A stretch of DNA of 64,000 bases from Tribonema minus (lineage: Eukaryota; Sar; Xanthophyceae; Tribonematales; Tribonemataceae). Both the position numbers and the translations under genes were made by a program. The notes beneath the pieces are model-generated. The model had not been told where the DNA came from. It made no database searches and was given only the letters and a program-made list of their open reading frames with translations. The stretch is from assembly GCA_017506865.1 (NCBI GenBank), contig JAFCMP010000112.1, positions 1,426,001 through 1,490,000 of the forward strand, read 5' to 3'. This document shows, one piece after another, positions 16,552-27,304 of the stretch; position 1 is the first letter of the stretch, and every line of letters begins with the position of its first letter.

Positions 16552-17211
16552 ATGTCTTTGGTCAGACCCAAAGATGCCGCCCAGAAGCTCGGGGTCACCA
16601 TCACAACACTTCGCCGATGGGAAAACTCAGGAGTTATCGATCCAGCAGTTAGAACCCATGGCAATCACAGACGATACAACGAAGACCAACTCAATGCTCG
16701 TATCCAAACCCAGCCATCCAGACGGAAGTATGCATACTGCCGTGTCAGCTCTCCCAAACAAAAGGACGACCTCGAAAGGCAGCGGTCGTCAGTCAAAGAA
16801 GCGTACCCAGAACACGAAATCATCAGCGACGTCGGGTCAGGCCTCAACTTCAAAAGGAAAGGACTGCTTCGGCTGGTGGACGAAGTCATGCGAGGAGATG
16901 TCGATGAAATTGTGGTCTCCCATCGTGACCGTCTCTGCCGATTTGCCTTTGAGCTCTTTGAGTACATATGTAAGGCAAACGGAACCAATCTCGTGGTCAC
17001 GGATCACGAGATACAGTCCGCAGAATCCGAGCTCTGTACCGATCTTATGGCAATCGTACATGTCTTCTCGTGCCGACTTAATGGAATGCGACGATACTCC
17101 GGGAAAAGACGAAAGCGAGGAGGAGACTCAGAAGCTGTGCCAGAAGATCAGGATACACCCGACGACGGAGCAGGCAGTGATACTTCGCAAGTGGATGAAG
17201 GCAGCGCGTGA
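16552..17211 (+). CDS. tnpA: IS607 TnpA serine recombinase
   Basis: 219 aa. It carries a MerR-like helix-turn-helix at residues ~1-50 (DAAQKLGVTITTLRRWENSG) and a serine-recombinase catalytic domain starting at YAYCRVSS, where the second serine region holds the nucleophile. DVGSGLNFKRKGL and the VSHRDRLCRF arginine motif follow, then DLMAIVHVFSCRLNG near the normal end. An acidic extension of ~35 residues overlaps tnpB. TnpA would excise and integrate the circular element. The TATA-like GTATAAAAAC lies ~35 nt upstream. Confidence 0.88.
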   Translation: MSLVRPKDAAQKLGVTITTLRRWENSGVIDPAVRTHGNHRRYNEDQLNARIQTQPSRRKYAYCRVSSPKQKDDLERQRSSVKEAYPEHEIISDVGSGLNFKRKGLLRLVDEVMRGDVDEIVVSHRDRLCRFAFELFEYICKANGTNLVVTDHEIQSAESELCTDLMAIVHVFSCRLNGMRRYSGKRRKRGGDSEAVPEDQDTPDDGAGSDTSQVDEGSA

Positions 17212-18364
17212 CACGTACAACATGGGACTCCGCTTAGTTAAGGATGGAAAGGCAAAGCCCAATCTGGAACTGAAGAAGTTGGTGGTCACTGCTAATGATG
17301 CCGATAGCGATGCAGTGAAAGCAATCAAGGAGACGCCAGCCAACATCAGGGTACGTGCTATTCACGATCTCATCCACACCTTCAAAAGTGCGCGAGCCGG
17401 ATTCATGGCCAGGAAACAGAAAGTGAAAACACAGAAAAAGAGATGGAACAAGCGCAAAAAGAAGGAGAAGAAGCTGGGACGGCGCAGGTGGAAGAAACGA
17501 CCGATGTTCAATGTGAAGTACAAGTCCAAGCGCCTCACTAGAGATTCATTCGGATTTGAGTCCAAGAGCGTGAAAGTAAGAGAGAATCAGCTTTTCCTAT
17601 TCTCCACTCAAACGAAGTTCGGCATGCAGTCTGGCATACGGATGAGCGAAGAGGTGAAGCATCCAGTGGACGTGTGCTGTCGCATATCTTACACATTTGG
17701 TAGATGGTACTTCCTTCTTCCTTACGACGCAGATACGAAAGCTGTCACAGAGACTAAGCGAGTATGCGCGATCGACATGGGGGAACGAACCGCCATCACA
17801 TACTACGCTGAAGATGAGATAGGAGAGATAGGAGATGACATTCGACCCGTCGCCGACAAGATCAACAACAAGATTGAAGCATTGAAGGCGAAGATCGCAT
17901 CTTTACGGGGGCAACCTGACAGCAGGCGTAAGATCAACCGCCTCAGACGTGCGTGGTACCGCGCTAACGCGAGATCCAGCAATCTGATAACGGACCTCCA
18001 CTGGAAGGCAATCAAGCACCTGCTCAGCAACTTTGATGTTATCATCTTCCCACGACTGCACACAGCTGGCATGCTAAGGAAAGACGGTAATCTCAACGCT
18101 ATCACCAAGAAGCGCTTGGCCTTCTTCCGCCATGGCGAGTTCAACACCAGATTTGCACTCAAAGCCAGCATCGCGCGGAAGGCATTGCCAGACCTAGAGG
18201 AGCACGGGACGAGCATGACGTGCAGCTGCTGTGGCGCCATCAACAAGGATCTGGTGTCTTCATCGGTGTTTGTATGTCCACACTGTAGTATGGTTGCCGG
18301 AAGGGACGTGAATGCCGGGAAGAATCACGTGCTAAAGTATCTGGTAGGAAAGCAGAACTACTGA
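17060..18364 (+). CDS. tnpB: IS607-type TnpB RNA-guided nuclease
   Basis: 434 aa from the ATG at 17060 (an ATG at 17081 is equally possible); the frame is open further upstream across tnpA but without TnpB character. It has a lysine/arginine-rich N-terminal region, RuvC-I D239 in CAIDMGERTA, a zinc ribbon (CSCC and CPHC), and RuvC-III D416 in GRDVNAGKN. The usual RuvC-II glutamate site reads IIFPRL without Glu. Instead E381 stands three residues before the TSMTC motif, exactly as in the Fanzor at 1198-3966. This is the rearranged active site described for Fanzors and related TnpBs. It would be guided by an RNA made from the element's right end. Overlap with tnpA is ~150 nt. Confidence 0.85.
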   Translation: MSSRADLMECDDTPGKDESEEETQKLCQKIRIHPTTEQAVILRKWMKAARDTYNMGLRLVKDGKAKPNLELKKLVVTANDADSDAVKAIKETPANIRVRAIHDLIHTFKSARAGFMARKQKVKTQKKRWNKRKKKEKKLGRRRWKKRPMFNVKYKSKRLTRDSFGFESKSVKVRENQLFLFSTQTKFGMQSGIRMSEEVKHPVDVCCRISYTFGRWYFLLPYDADTKAVTETKRVCAIDMGERTAITYYAEDEIGEIGDDIRPVADKINNKIEALKAKIASLRGQPDSRRKINRLRRAWYRANARSSNLITDLHWKAIKHLLSNFDVIIFPRLHTAGMLRKDGNLNAITKKRLAFFRHGEFNTRFALKASIARKALPDLEEHGTSMTCSCCGAINKDLVSSSVFVCPHCSMVAGRDVNAGKNHVLKYLVGKQNY

Positions 18365-18403
18365 TTGAGTAGTAGTTCTACTACGGGGTTTCGTTATTGC
18401 CCC
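18355..18403 (+). ncRNA. Two hairpins at the tnpB end: omega-RNA scaffold or terminator candidate
   Basis: GAACTACT (18355) pairs perfectly with AGTAGTTC (18371-18378) across the tnpB stop. A second stem pairs GGGG (18385) with CCCC (18400). In TnpB systems the guide RNA derives from the 3' end of tnpB and the right end of the element, so the placement fits. A plain transcription terminator is the alternative. Confidence 0.4.
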
Positions 18404-18565
18404 TCAAAAGTATCTACATGAAGAGCCTCATTGGACTCGCTTGGGTGGTTCACAAGAGAGCGACAAGTTGCAGAAAACTGAGGGTTATGAGCAAGAGTGG
18501 GTGTGAAGTTTGAGAGCTTTTGTTCATATTCGGATAGATTCTAATAAACGGTACTCACTCACAAA

Positions 18566-18691
18566 ATGCCTGCTAGCAAAACCATCACCACGCAGGCGCA
18601 AGACGGCCAAGAGTCCACGGCGCCCGCAAACACAACGCCCGAAAGCGAAAGGGTCGTAAAAAACATGACATCTCATATTGCTCAAGAATGA
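18566..18691 (+). CDS. Possible 41-aa peptide or gene remnant
   Basis: ATG start with an upstream AT-rich and CTCACTCAC leader like those of the SSB and acidic-protein genes. The predicted peptide is hydrophilic and Thr/Gln-rich (MPASKTITTQAQDGQ...). The frame continues downstream only with stops, so this may be the 5' piece of a decayed gene. The rest of 18406-18986 holds nothing I can support. Confidence 0.25.
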   Translation: MPASKTITTQAQDGQESTAPANTTPESERVVKNMTSHIAQE

Positions 18692-18986
18692 CGGTCGCAA
18701 GCTCGACCACATTTGAGAGTCAAGCATTGGCATATCAAGACGCACCACACCGCAAATATAGTCATTGCCTCAAGGTAAACATGCTATATATTGTCCTGAT
18801 TGTTGCTTTATGCTGAGTGATCATGTCAAAGGGCTCCCGGAAACTACTTGGAAAACGCTCGTATGGCGGGGATCATTGCATAGCGCAAAGAGAGCAACAT
18901 AGATTGGTGTCAACGAGCGCAAACAGTTACACATGCTCACGTGTGCAATATCATATATTAGCTGCAGTGCTTGTCGGCACCAAGAA

Positions 18987-19596
18987 TCACTCGTCGTCAA
19001 TGAACTTGCGCTTCTTCGATTCCTTGGTGCCGTCAGCATAAGCCCAAGTCATCTTGCCATGTGTCTTTGCCTTGCCGTTGCAAGCTGCTGCGATATGACC
19101 TTGTTGCACTACAACGCCCTTCTCTTCCTTGAACCAGCGAGCTGCTTCCACACCAGAGTTGAATCTTTGTGTGAACCCGTCATTTAGTGTCACTACGACA
19201 GCACGCATGGAACTGGTCAAACCCGTGTCGTGCGCATGTTGTGCGTTTTCACTGGGGGTTGTCCATCCCAGGTCGGCTGCATCCGCAGGGCCGTTGAAAA
19301 CACCGCGTTTGTGATTCGCTTGCATTTTCTCTGATGTTTTCAGTCCGTGAAACGCATTCGTGGTCAGAATGTGCACTTTGTGTCGACTCCCCCTGATGCT
19401 AATGTTATAATAGCCTGATCGACCTTTAGTCCCTTGTGTGAAACACCCATTTGGTCGCCTAATATATCCCTTCCTCTCTGAAGCTTTGTGTCCCTCGGCC
19501 CCACCGATCACAGATGGTGGTATGTCACAAAGTTCACCAATACCAGGTGGTGTCCAGTTTCGGATATGATATCCACGAAATCTTGTTACGTTCTGT
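18987..19596 (-). pseudogene. HNH endonuclease, C-terminal part (split by retrotransposon)
   Basis: Encodes the second HNH module and NUMOD-like tail (RFRGYHIRNW ... KVHILTTNAFHGL ... QANHKRG ... ENAQHAHDTG ... GKMTWAYADG), colinear with the intact gene at 4521-5801. The N-terminal part lies at 25514-26112. The two are separated by a 5.9-kb retrotransposon inserted at 19596/19597. Without the insertion the frame would run on with no gap relative to the intact paralogue. It is very likely non-functional now. Confidence 0.85.
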
Positions 19597-22500
19597 ACGT
19601 ATGGACTTGTATTTATAAAGGCCCAAGGGAGGCCGGGTTGCCTATGCAATCGAAAAGCTTGCGTCAACGCAGCAGCCTAGTCTGCGCTGTGCCCTAGGAG
19701 TTTGGATACCGGCGCCGCAACACAGCCCAGCATTCGCGCTCCACGTGTGTATGCCATGACGCGCTCCGCCAACTCCCGCGCCAGCGATATGCTCAGCTCA
19801 ATGTGGATCTGACGCTTAGCTAACCCGGCCTTGCGTAACACATCTGCCTTCCCCCCCCCTGAGCACAGTGCTGAGTGCATTGCCAACTCCTTAACAAAAA
19901 GGCTTGTCTGCTTGCCCAGCCGTCCGTACGACTCCTGCACGAATGGCACAAAAGCCCAAGATGACGTCAAGGTGCCGGTGTGGTGCTTGACCTTCGCGTC
20001 CTCCCCCACCCCAGCAGCATAGCCGTCCGTGTTCGAGGCATTTGTTTTGCCTGTCAGGTACGAGCTCGCTGTGGGTGCGCGCACACTTGTGTCTAGCACT
20101 ATTCCCTTGTTACGGTATGCACTGCTAAAGTGCAGACACCCTGGGTCAATGACTGTGTCCGCCCGATACCCCGGTACCTTGAAGACGCTAGCGTCCTCAT
20201 TGCGGACAATAGAGACATGGTGCTGTCTCAAGATGCGCTGTAGGCACCGCTTTTGGGCAGTGTGTGTCGCGTTGTGCCCCCGTATGTGCTGGCTGGGGCA
20301 GCTGATCGCATGCGTGGAGGTGGGGCTCACGTCACTGCACCGCCATGGGCACACCTCGCCCTGTATGCCCCACCCGTCTATAAAGATCGCAACCATAATC
20401 ATCGTGGCTGCTGCCATACTGGACATGGGCGCCGCACCCGGGCGGTCATTGGCAGCGGGTGGCACGCTCATCCACGCCATTGCCCCGGACGCACGCTGGC
20501 TGCGCAGCTGCGCCAGGACCCGCGCGCTAGCCTGTTGGCGGCGGCGGCTGGTGTCACGCAAGTCACCAATAAGTGTAGCCTGCGTCGGCTTGCCCACGGC
20601 ACCAGCCGAGGCAGCCTCTAGGTCCTCCACCAGGCAGTCCTCGTATTGACGTCGAAGAACATTTGAAAGGCCGGCTTGTAGTCCGTGCGTGAAGTGACCG
20701 CGCCGGCGGCGGGGCACTACCTTTCTGCAGATCTCGTCAGCATAGGCCTCCCAGTCGTCGTCGTCGTCCTCCTGCCCGCCGCTGCAGCTGCTTTCTTCCG
20801 CGCTAGTTTGTGTTTTAGCGGGCGTGGAAGAGGCAGCCGCGGCAGCGGCTTGAGGGCCAGGTACGGTCGCCGCCGCAGCGGCCGCCTCGGCGCCAGGCAC
20901 AATGCCGTGGGTGTGTGGGGCTGGCTCAGTGGTCCCCGTCTCCGTGACGGCAGTTGCGGCGTAGATCGCTTGCACCGCAGTGGGGAGCGTCGACGCTGCG
21001 GCCGTTGTATCCGCTGCCCACCGTAGCAACGATGCTGGGAGCTGCTCGGCCACAGCTGTGCGTGATTTTTCGCCGCCATCAGCTGTCAGCGCTCGCGTAG
21101 AGCGTCGCACGGCCTCGATGATTGGCGGCAGTCCCTGGTCCTCGCGTATTGCGCATGAGTGCTGCGCGAACCAGGTGACTGCGCCGTGTTCGTCAGTGCC
21201 GAGCCTCAGGGCCCCTGCTGCCACAGTGGCATGAATTATTGCAGGCCGCAGTGTTGTGCATGCCTGGGCCGTGTATGCGGCTGGTGCCAGTAGCCCCAAA
21301 AGCGGCATGCCCAGACCGCCTCGTCGCTCCGGCAACCGTGACGCCCGCAGTGGCACTGCGATGTCCGTGAGTTCTGGCGGGCCCAAGCGCGGCAATACCA
21401 GCACGCTGCCACTGCTGGCTACCTCATTGTCACCAGCAGTGCAGGCGGCCAGCAGGTGTGACTTCATGACTGCCGCGGTAGCGCAGCCGTGCAGGTGCAG
21501 CATGCGTTCAAGCGTCCATGCACAGAACCCGTCAAATGCGTGCAGCCATGTCTCACTCAAAGCCGTGTCAACGACCCGAGCTAAGAAGCCCATGCGCTTT
21601 GTCAGTGACCTGCGCAGAATGAATTGTGCTGCCTGTAGGTGATGCCGCGCCATCCCAGCTAGCTGCCACGACAATCGCCATGTCCCTGCGTCAACAAGAT
21701 GCTTGCTCATGGCAGCATGCACATAGGCTGGGTGCCCTACCGGTACCCCGACCGACGTAAAGCCCTGACTGGATTCTGGCATGGTGGCGTCCACAAACGG
21801 TATGTCAAGGGCGCGCAGGCGTGCTCTGGCCGCTTCATCAAACACTGTGCCGCGCATGGCAATGGCCAGCGACTTGTCTGGTCGAACGCGTAGGCCCCCT
21901 GCCGCAAGCCGACGGATCACCTCTGCCACCCCAGCGGCCGCTGCATCGTCGAAGTAGGCAGCTTGCAGCACGTTGAGGTCATCCAGGAAAGCGCAGTGCG
22001 GGGCTGGCGGTTCCGCTGTGCTGTGGCCGTAGGCCGGCATACTGCCGGGCGTCGCACTCACTCCATCAGGGTAGAAGAGTAGGAATGCCGCTGCCACTGC
22101 AAAGTACAGCGGCCCTAGAGGGTCCCCTTGCTGGCACCCTAGGTGGGAGCAGATAATGCGAGCTTCACCGTTCACCTCCACTCGCATCTCTGGGGCAGTG
22201 TCACCACAGTATACGGACTCAAAGTGCGGGAGCAGCTCCGGACAGAAGAGCATAAGTCCCCGCACAATGGCGGCGCGATCCACACTGTTAAATGCGTTCT
22301 CACAGTCCAGCTGGATTGTGGTGCCATACAGCTCGTGCCACACGCGCGCGCGCGCTGCCACATGCTCGACGCCAGACCGGTATCCTACGCCAAACTGCGA
22401 CATGGAGGCCAGCAGCCCCGATATTTTGCCCTTGACACCCCGTGCCGCTGTGGACCCGAGGAGTCTGCGCCAGACACTGGAGCAGGCGATCGGACGCCGC

Positions 22501-25500
22501 TTCTGTCCTATGCCTGAGAGGGCCGCGGCGCGGAGAAGCCGTTGCGATTGCTCCGGCAGCAGTTCGGGCTCAACAAGCAGCGTCGTGAACACCTTGGCCA
22601 GGTGATGGGCGAATGCCGGTTCCATCACATCCGATTCTGAATCACCAGCTAGTCCTGGCGAGGCACTGCCCACGGGGCGGGTGGCTGCTTTCACTGGTGC
22701 ACCAGGCCCAGCGGCCATCAAGAGGTGTTCATAGCGTAGGCCGTCCAGCCCTCCTGCCTTCCCCGCCCCTGCTGCGGACAAGGTCGACAGTATGTCTGTC
22801 GCCTCCACCTCGAGGCGCCGTCCGGCTGCGCTGGCAGCATCCTCAGGCCTATCGCTGCGATCATGCGCCTGACCCGATTCGAAGACGGGACTGCCGCTGC
22901 CAGCGGGCCCGGCGGTCGTTGCCACCCCTGCGCCGTGCAAGCAGTGCCGCCGGGCGTCGCGTACCAGGCCGCGCACTTGCTCCATTGGCGTATCGACTAC
23001 CCCGGGCCGGGTGCCAGTTTCAGGGTGCTTTGCTGCCAGCACCTGTGCCGTGACCTCGTCTGCTGGGGCGCATGCTTCACGCGCCTCTAGTCGTGCGGCA
23101 GCCAGGCCTACCCCCCGTCGCTTGCCTGAGAGGGCAGCGCATGCTGTTTGCTGCCTGGAGTCAGCCTCCGTCCAGTCGGCATCGAAGTTCGTTTGTGCCG
23201 ACGCCGTAGCTGCGTTGTTTGGTTTGGGGGCCCGCAGCGCCGCTGCTGCTGACAGCGTCTTTCTCAGTAGCTCCGCAAAGTCGCCAGACAGCAACGCTGC
23301 CAGCCGGGCCGCAGGCGGCATACCGGTTCCCTCCGGTTGCCTACCAAAGGCCATTGCTGCTAGCAGGTGCAGCAGCCTGTAGCCGCGCTGCACTAGAGTC
23401 TGAGAAACCTGATGAGCAAACGCCCCGGCACCATGGTGGAGGCGCACCCGTGCCGCCTCACGTGCACTGTCTGTGGCGTCCGCCAGTAGTCGTGTGGCGT
23501 GCTCCACTAGCCGTGCCCACTGGGTGCACTGCAGCTGAGTGCGGAAGGGGTTGGCAGTCGTGGTGAACCGTAGCAGCAGTAGATCCGCCTCATTGGTCTG
23601 GTCAAGTGCGTGGACGACCGAGGGCGTCGAGAGGTCCCAAGCCAGGGATGCTCGTGACTGGGGCTTTGAGGGCCTGCCACTGGTGGTGGTGGTCGGGGGG
23701 GGCGGTGACGCGGCATCGTCCGGCGGGTCCAAGTCCATGTCCGCCCATCCCACGGCCGTCCCGTGGGGGGGGCTGCTGTCCTGCAGCCTTAGGCTGTTAG
23801 ACTGAGTGCGGCTGCCGGCGCTGCCAGGCGGTGCTGCAGCAGCTGCCGTTCGGCGCCGGCGTTGCGCGCCGGTTGCCGTGGCCGCCGGGCGTTTCTTGCT
23901 GGACTTTGAGTTGGCAGCGCCACTAGCCGGCACCGCCGGTGGCTTAGGAGGTGTCGCTGCGGCAGCCCCCGCCGCCGCGGCCGCGCCGTCGCTACCCGCA
24001 CCCCCGCCCTCGGACTGGCCCGGGGGTACTGCCGGGCGTGCGCGCGTGGGGGCGCTTCCATTCCGTCGACACGTGTGGCATGGCGAGGTCAGCGCGCATT
24101 GCCTCTGCCCCGCGCTGGCTGACATATGGACCAGACCGCAGGCACCTGTGCATGCACTCAGCTTCCTTACCGCCCGTAGGAAGTCTTCTGCCGTGCAACC
24201 ATACATGGTGCTCATCTCCTGCACACGCTTGGCATGGTGTGCCCCAGTGTTGCAGGTACTGCTGCCTGAAGGGGCACGGTCACCGGATGGGTCGTGATCA
24301 ACCTGCTGCCGGATGCCCTTGGCGTATGCTGCCGCCAGATTTTGCTGACAGTGTGATGTGCTCGCCTCAGGGTTCAGCATCGACCTCGTGCAGCTACCAC
24401 CGTTGAAGTGGGCCACTACCGGTGCCATGCGGCTCGCAGCTGACAGTTTGCCTCGCTGTTTGCTGTCCTCTTTCTGACCAAGCTGCCAAAATGCCAGTGT
24501 GCATAAAGGACACCTCAGTGGCTCAGGCTGCTGTGGCAACTGCAGCGCAGTACGGGGCTGTGTCCGACTCGGAGCCGTGATGTGGGTGCTGTTAGCTTGA
24601 GTGGTCGCCGACGCTGTCATAGTGGTTGGCAAGGGCGGAGCTGCCGCAGGGGCGACAAGCAGTTCAAAGTGTCCCACATTTGTATATAGCCCAGGCGGCG
24701 TCCACAGCACATCCAGATGGCAGTCAGGCTGAGCTGGAGTTGCCGGTGCGAATACCGCTGGCAGCCCCATCAGTTGTGCCAGCACCAGCCCTGTTGATTT
24801 TTGCGTGCTGCCAGTGGCCTGAGGCTCGGCCTGCCACACCGTCACCGAGACCGCGTAGACCGCTGCAACAATGGCCCACACAGACAAACCGAGGGGCCGT
24901 CCCCACACGCCCTCTTCCTGTAGGCGTTGCAGCAGGAGCGTGTGCCCGCTGTCCGCGCTGTCCGTTTCATTTGTGCCGTACTCGATTGCGAGGCAGCGAG
25001 CGCGTGTCCCGTACGTGTCGAATTGTTCACGTGTACACGCAGGTTGGGCTGCTGCATGCGCGGTCAGTTGACGCATCGATGACATGCTGGCCCCTTGTTT
25101 GCCCGCCCCCTGCGTGACGTATGCCACCATCCCGTCCAGCAGTGCCTCTCGCATGGCAATCACCAGTGCTGGGGCCGGCAGTCCGTGCTCAACTGCGACG
25201 CTGTCTATGCCGTGTAGAGCTGTATGAATCAGGCAGTTGCCGTTGCCCACGTTGCTCACGGGGCGAAGCTCCCCACCACGTGCTAGCGTCGCTGTGTTTT
25301 CCCCAAGCGCCTGTTTGTGGAGTGCCTGCAGGCCCGTGTGCCAAGTGGAAAAACCATAGTTGGTGGCTTTTGCCAGCGCGTCTTGCTGCTCCTCCACGGT
25401 GACTGTATGGCACACGGTTGAGGGTATCCGGGTCGCCACCGTCACGGTGGTGACCTTCGCCGGCCCGGATATTGGTGCTGAGGGGGCAGAGGCACCGCCC

Positions 25501-25513
25501 CTCGGCGGTGTGG
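19597..25513 (-). mobile_element. 5'-truncated non-LTR retrotransposon (copy 1)
   Basis: About 5.9 kb, matching 42460-48376 with no difference noticed in the parts compared. The 3' end (left) is at the shared ACGTATGGACTTG border. The 5' end (right) stops abruptly inside the ORF at 25513, the usual 5' truncation of target-primed reverse transcription. It sits in an HNH gene at a TGT/AC junction, with no clear target duplication beyond an ambiguous 2 bp. Confidence 0.9.
19677..25513 (-). pseudogene. Retrotransposon ORF, N-terminally truncated (OTU-RT-REL)
   Basis: Carries the OTU-like domain, reverse transcriptase and C-terminal restriction-like endonuclease of the full copy (see 42540-51485). 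It lacks the first ~1,030 residues, including the first zinc-finger block. The frame is uninterrupted and runs 7 nt into the host gene. It is probably not expressed correctly because the promoter and N-terminus are missing. Confidence 0.85.
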
Positions 25514-26112
25514 ACTGCATTTGATACCTGTTTTACGCTGTTGCTATCGTACGTCAGCCCGATTTGCTCAACAAACACCTTTCTCGTACGATATAGCTTC
25601 CATTCCTCTCCGGCCTTTTTAGCCTCAATCGAAGGGGTAACATTACTTTCGTGTTTGTGCTGGTTTGTTGATTGAAGAGACGCTGATCCCCATCGCAGAT
25701 TTTCGAAACGGTGGTCGTAGTGGTCACGATTTATGTGATCTGATGACACTTGTGGGTGGTCAGGCTTCGGTATGCATGCCCGCAGTTCCTCATTGTGTAC
25801 AAATCGGGCCTTTCCGTTGATTTTGATTTTGTGATTCTTGTTTTCCTGAATGATCTGTTTCGTAGCGATATTACAGATGAGGCCTCGTTCGATGTCGAAG
25901 GCATACGCGATGTCATCTCGTAGATACACTCGCGTCCTGCTGCCAGTAAGGAACTCGGGATAGGGCCTCGATTGGCCCTTTGTGAGCATGATGGCCCGAA
26001 CCTGTGCTTCGATCAGCTCCGCTTTATCCTTGAACTCCTGATCCTCGTATAAAGCTGACACCCATGCCACGCACTCTTCCTCAGTGTCACCGTCGAAGAA
26101 CAGCGACGCCAT
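25514..26112 (-). pseudogene. HNH endonuclease, N-terminal part (split by retrotransposon)
   Basis: Starts at ATG 26112 (MASLFFDGDTEEEC), parallel to the intact paralogue's start. It contains the first HNH module (SSDHINRDHYDHRFENLRW) and reaches QVSNAV, where the retrotransposon begins. Transcription would now read into the retrotransposon in the same direction, giving a hybrid frame of a few residues and then the element's own frame or a stop. Confidence 0.85.
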
Positions 26113-26326
26113 GGTGAAGGGTAGTGTGTGGCTGATAACCATGGAACAAGATTTAAATTTGGGCAGATATAACACGATCAGATTGACTGGTTCAGGAACA
26201 TCTAATGAGGAGACGGAGCCGAGGAGGCCGGGCAATGCGACATCAATCAATTAAAGAGCACCAAGTCTATTCTGCACTCGAATGTCCACACACTTGCAAA
26301 TATAATAACTGACTCTAGGTATCAAG

Positions 26327-27304
26327 ATGTTGGCGTATGTGGTTCTTGTGGTGGCCATGTGCCTCCTAATCATTTATAAGCGACACAGCATTCGACGAGT
26401 GATAGGCCTAGGCAGCGTAGGATTGCCATCTTACTTCAAATGGCGAGAAAAGTGGTTAATGCCGGTCCGCAACCAACGTGGATGCGCATCGTGTTGGTCC
26501 ATATCAGTTTGTGACATGCTCGCTGATAGCCTCAACTTGAAAACTGGAGGGGCTTATGGACTCAATCCGCTCTCGAGTCAGTACCTGTTGAGTTGCTATC
26601 GCGGCCATTTGGGCTGTGATATCGGTGACTCACCTGAAAATGTGTACGATTTGCCCCAGCTTACCGAGCAGGGCATCCCGCTGGAGTCAGCGTTTCCATA
26701 TCAGGCTAGCGACACGTTAGCATGTCCCAAGTTTGCAGATGGAATCCAAAGGGTGAAAACCGTCAAAAGCACTGCAGAAGATATATGCTTGGAGCCGAAC
26801 ACTGTTGTGTTTACATCGAAACAAGATGTGATCAATAGGAACATCGTTAACATGAAGCGCGCTCTGCAACGATCCCCAATCGTTGGGACGTTGCGCGTTC
26901 ACCATGATGTGTACAATTACGATGGCAAGTCGATTTATACAGTCACACCTGGCTCACCGTTAATTGGTTACCACGCGGTTTTAATCGTTGGCTATGCGGA
27001 TGCAAATGCAAACACGCACGAACCCGGTTTCAGTGAGGGCTACTGGGTAGCTAAGTCATCATGGGGCAATTCATGGGGGGCACAAGACGGCGACAAACGG
27101 GGTTTCATCTATGTTAAAATGGGTGTGAATGAGGCCGATATTGAGTCGCGGGCATCTAGGTGTGACGTTGTCGTGCCTGATGAGCTAAAGGATGCTGTAG
27201 CAGCGACGGATATGACGCAAATGGCATACTCAAGTTACTCGGAATACGTCAATGATCCGGACCGCTTCAACTTTTTAGGCAGTGTAAAGAGTGCGCACAC
27301 TTGA
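26327..27304 (+). CDS. Papain-like (C1A) cysteine protease with N-terminal membrane anchor
   Basis: 325 aa. An N-terminal hydrophobic segment (AYVVLVVAMCLLIIY) is followed directly by the mature-like protease core: Q50 oxyanion hole and C56 nucleophile in NQRGCASCWS, H216 in GYHAVLIVGY, and N248 in KSSWGNSWG. The long inhibitory propeptide of cellular cathepsins is missing, so the protein may be active without processing. C1 proteases are known in several large DNA viruses. Here it could process virion proteins or act in the host endomembrane system. It is preceded by ATATAATAACTGACT. Confidence 0.88.
   Translation: MLAYVVLVVAMCLLIIYKRHSIRRVIGLGSVGLPSYFKWREKWLMPVRNQRGCASCWSISVCDMLADSLNLKTGGAYGLNPLSSQYLLSCYRGHLGCDIGDSPENVYDLPQLTEQGIPLESAFPYQASDTLACPKFADGIQRVKTVKSTAEDICLEPNTVVFTSKQDVINRNIVNMKRALQRSPIVGTLRVHHDVYNYDGKSIYTVTPGSPLIGYHAVLIVGYADANANTHEPGFSEGYWVAKSSWGNSWGAQDGDKRGFIYVKMGVNEADIESRASRCDVVVPDELKDAVAATDMTQMAYSSYSEYVNDPDRFNFLGSVKSAHT

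Larger units (their letters stand above)
16500..18405 (+). mobile_element. IS607-family element (tnpA-tnpB)
   Basis: A serine recombinase gene overlaps a TnpB nuclease gene, the standard IS607 layout. The left edge is placed at the AT-rich promoter gap after the GNAT gene and the right edge after two hairpins beyond tnpB. Exact ends are not defined, because IS607 elements have no inverted repeats and make no target duplication. Such elements are known in giant viruses of protists. Both genes look intact. Confidence 0.8.

Noticed and set aside
16574..17059. N-terminal extension of TnpB across tnpA
   Set aside because: Open but without TnpB character; it is the off-frame reading of the recombinase.
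25189..26250. 353-aa hybrid ORF joining the HNH N-terminus to the retrotransposon
   Set aside because: It exists only because the insertion junction stays open for a stretch in another frame; not a gene on its own.
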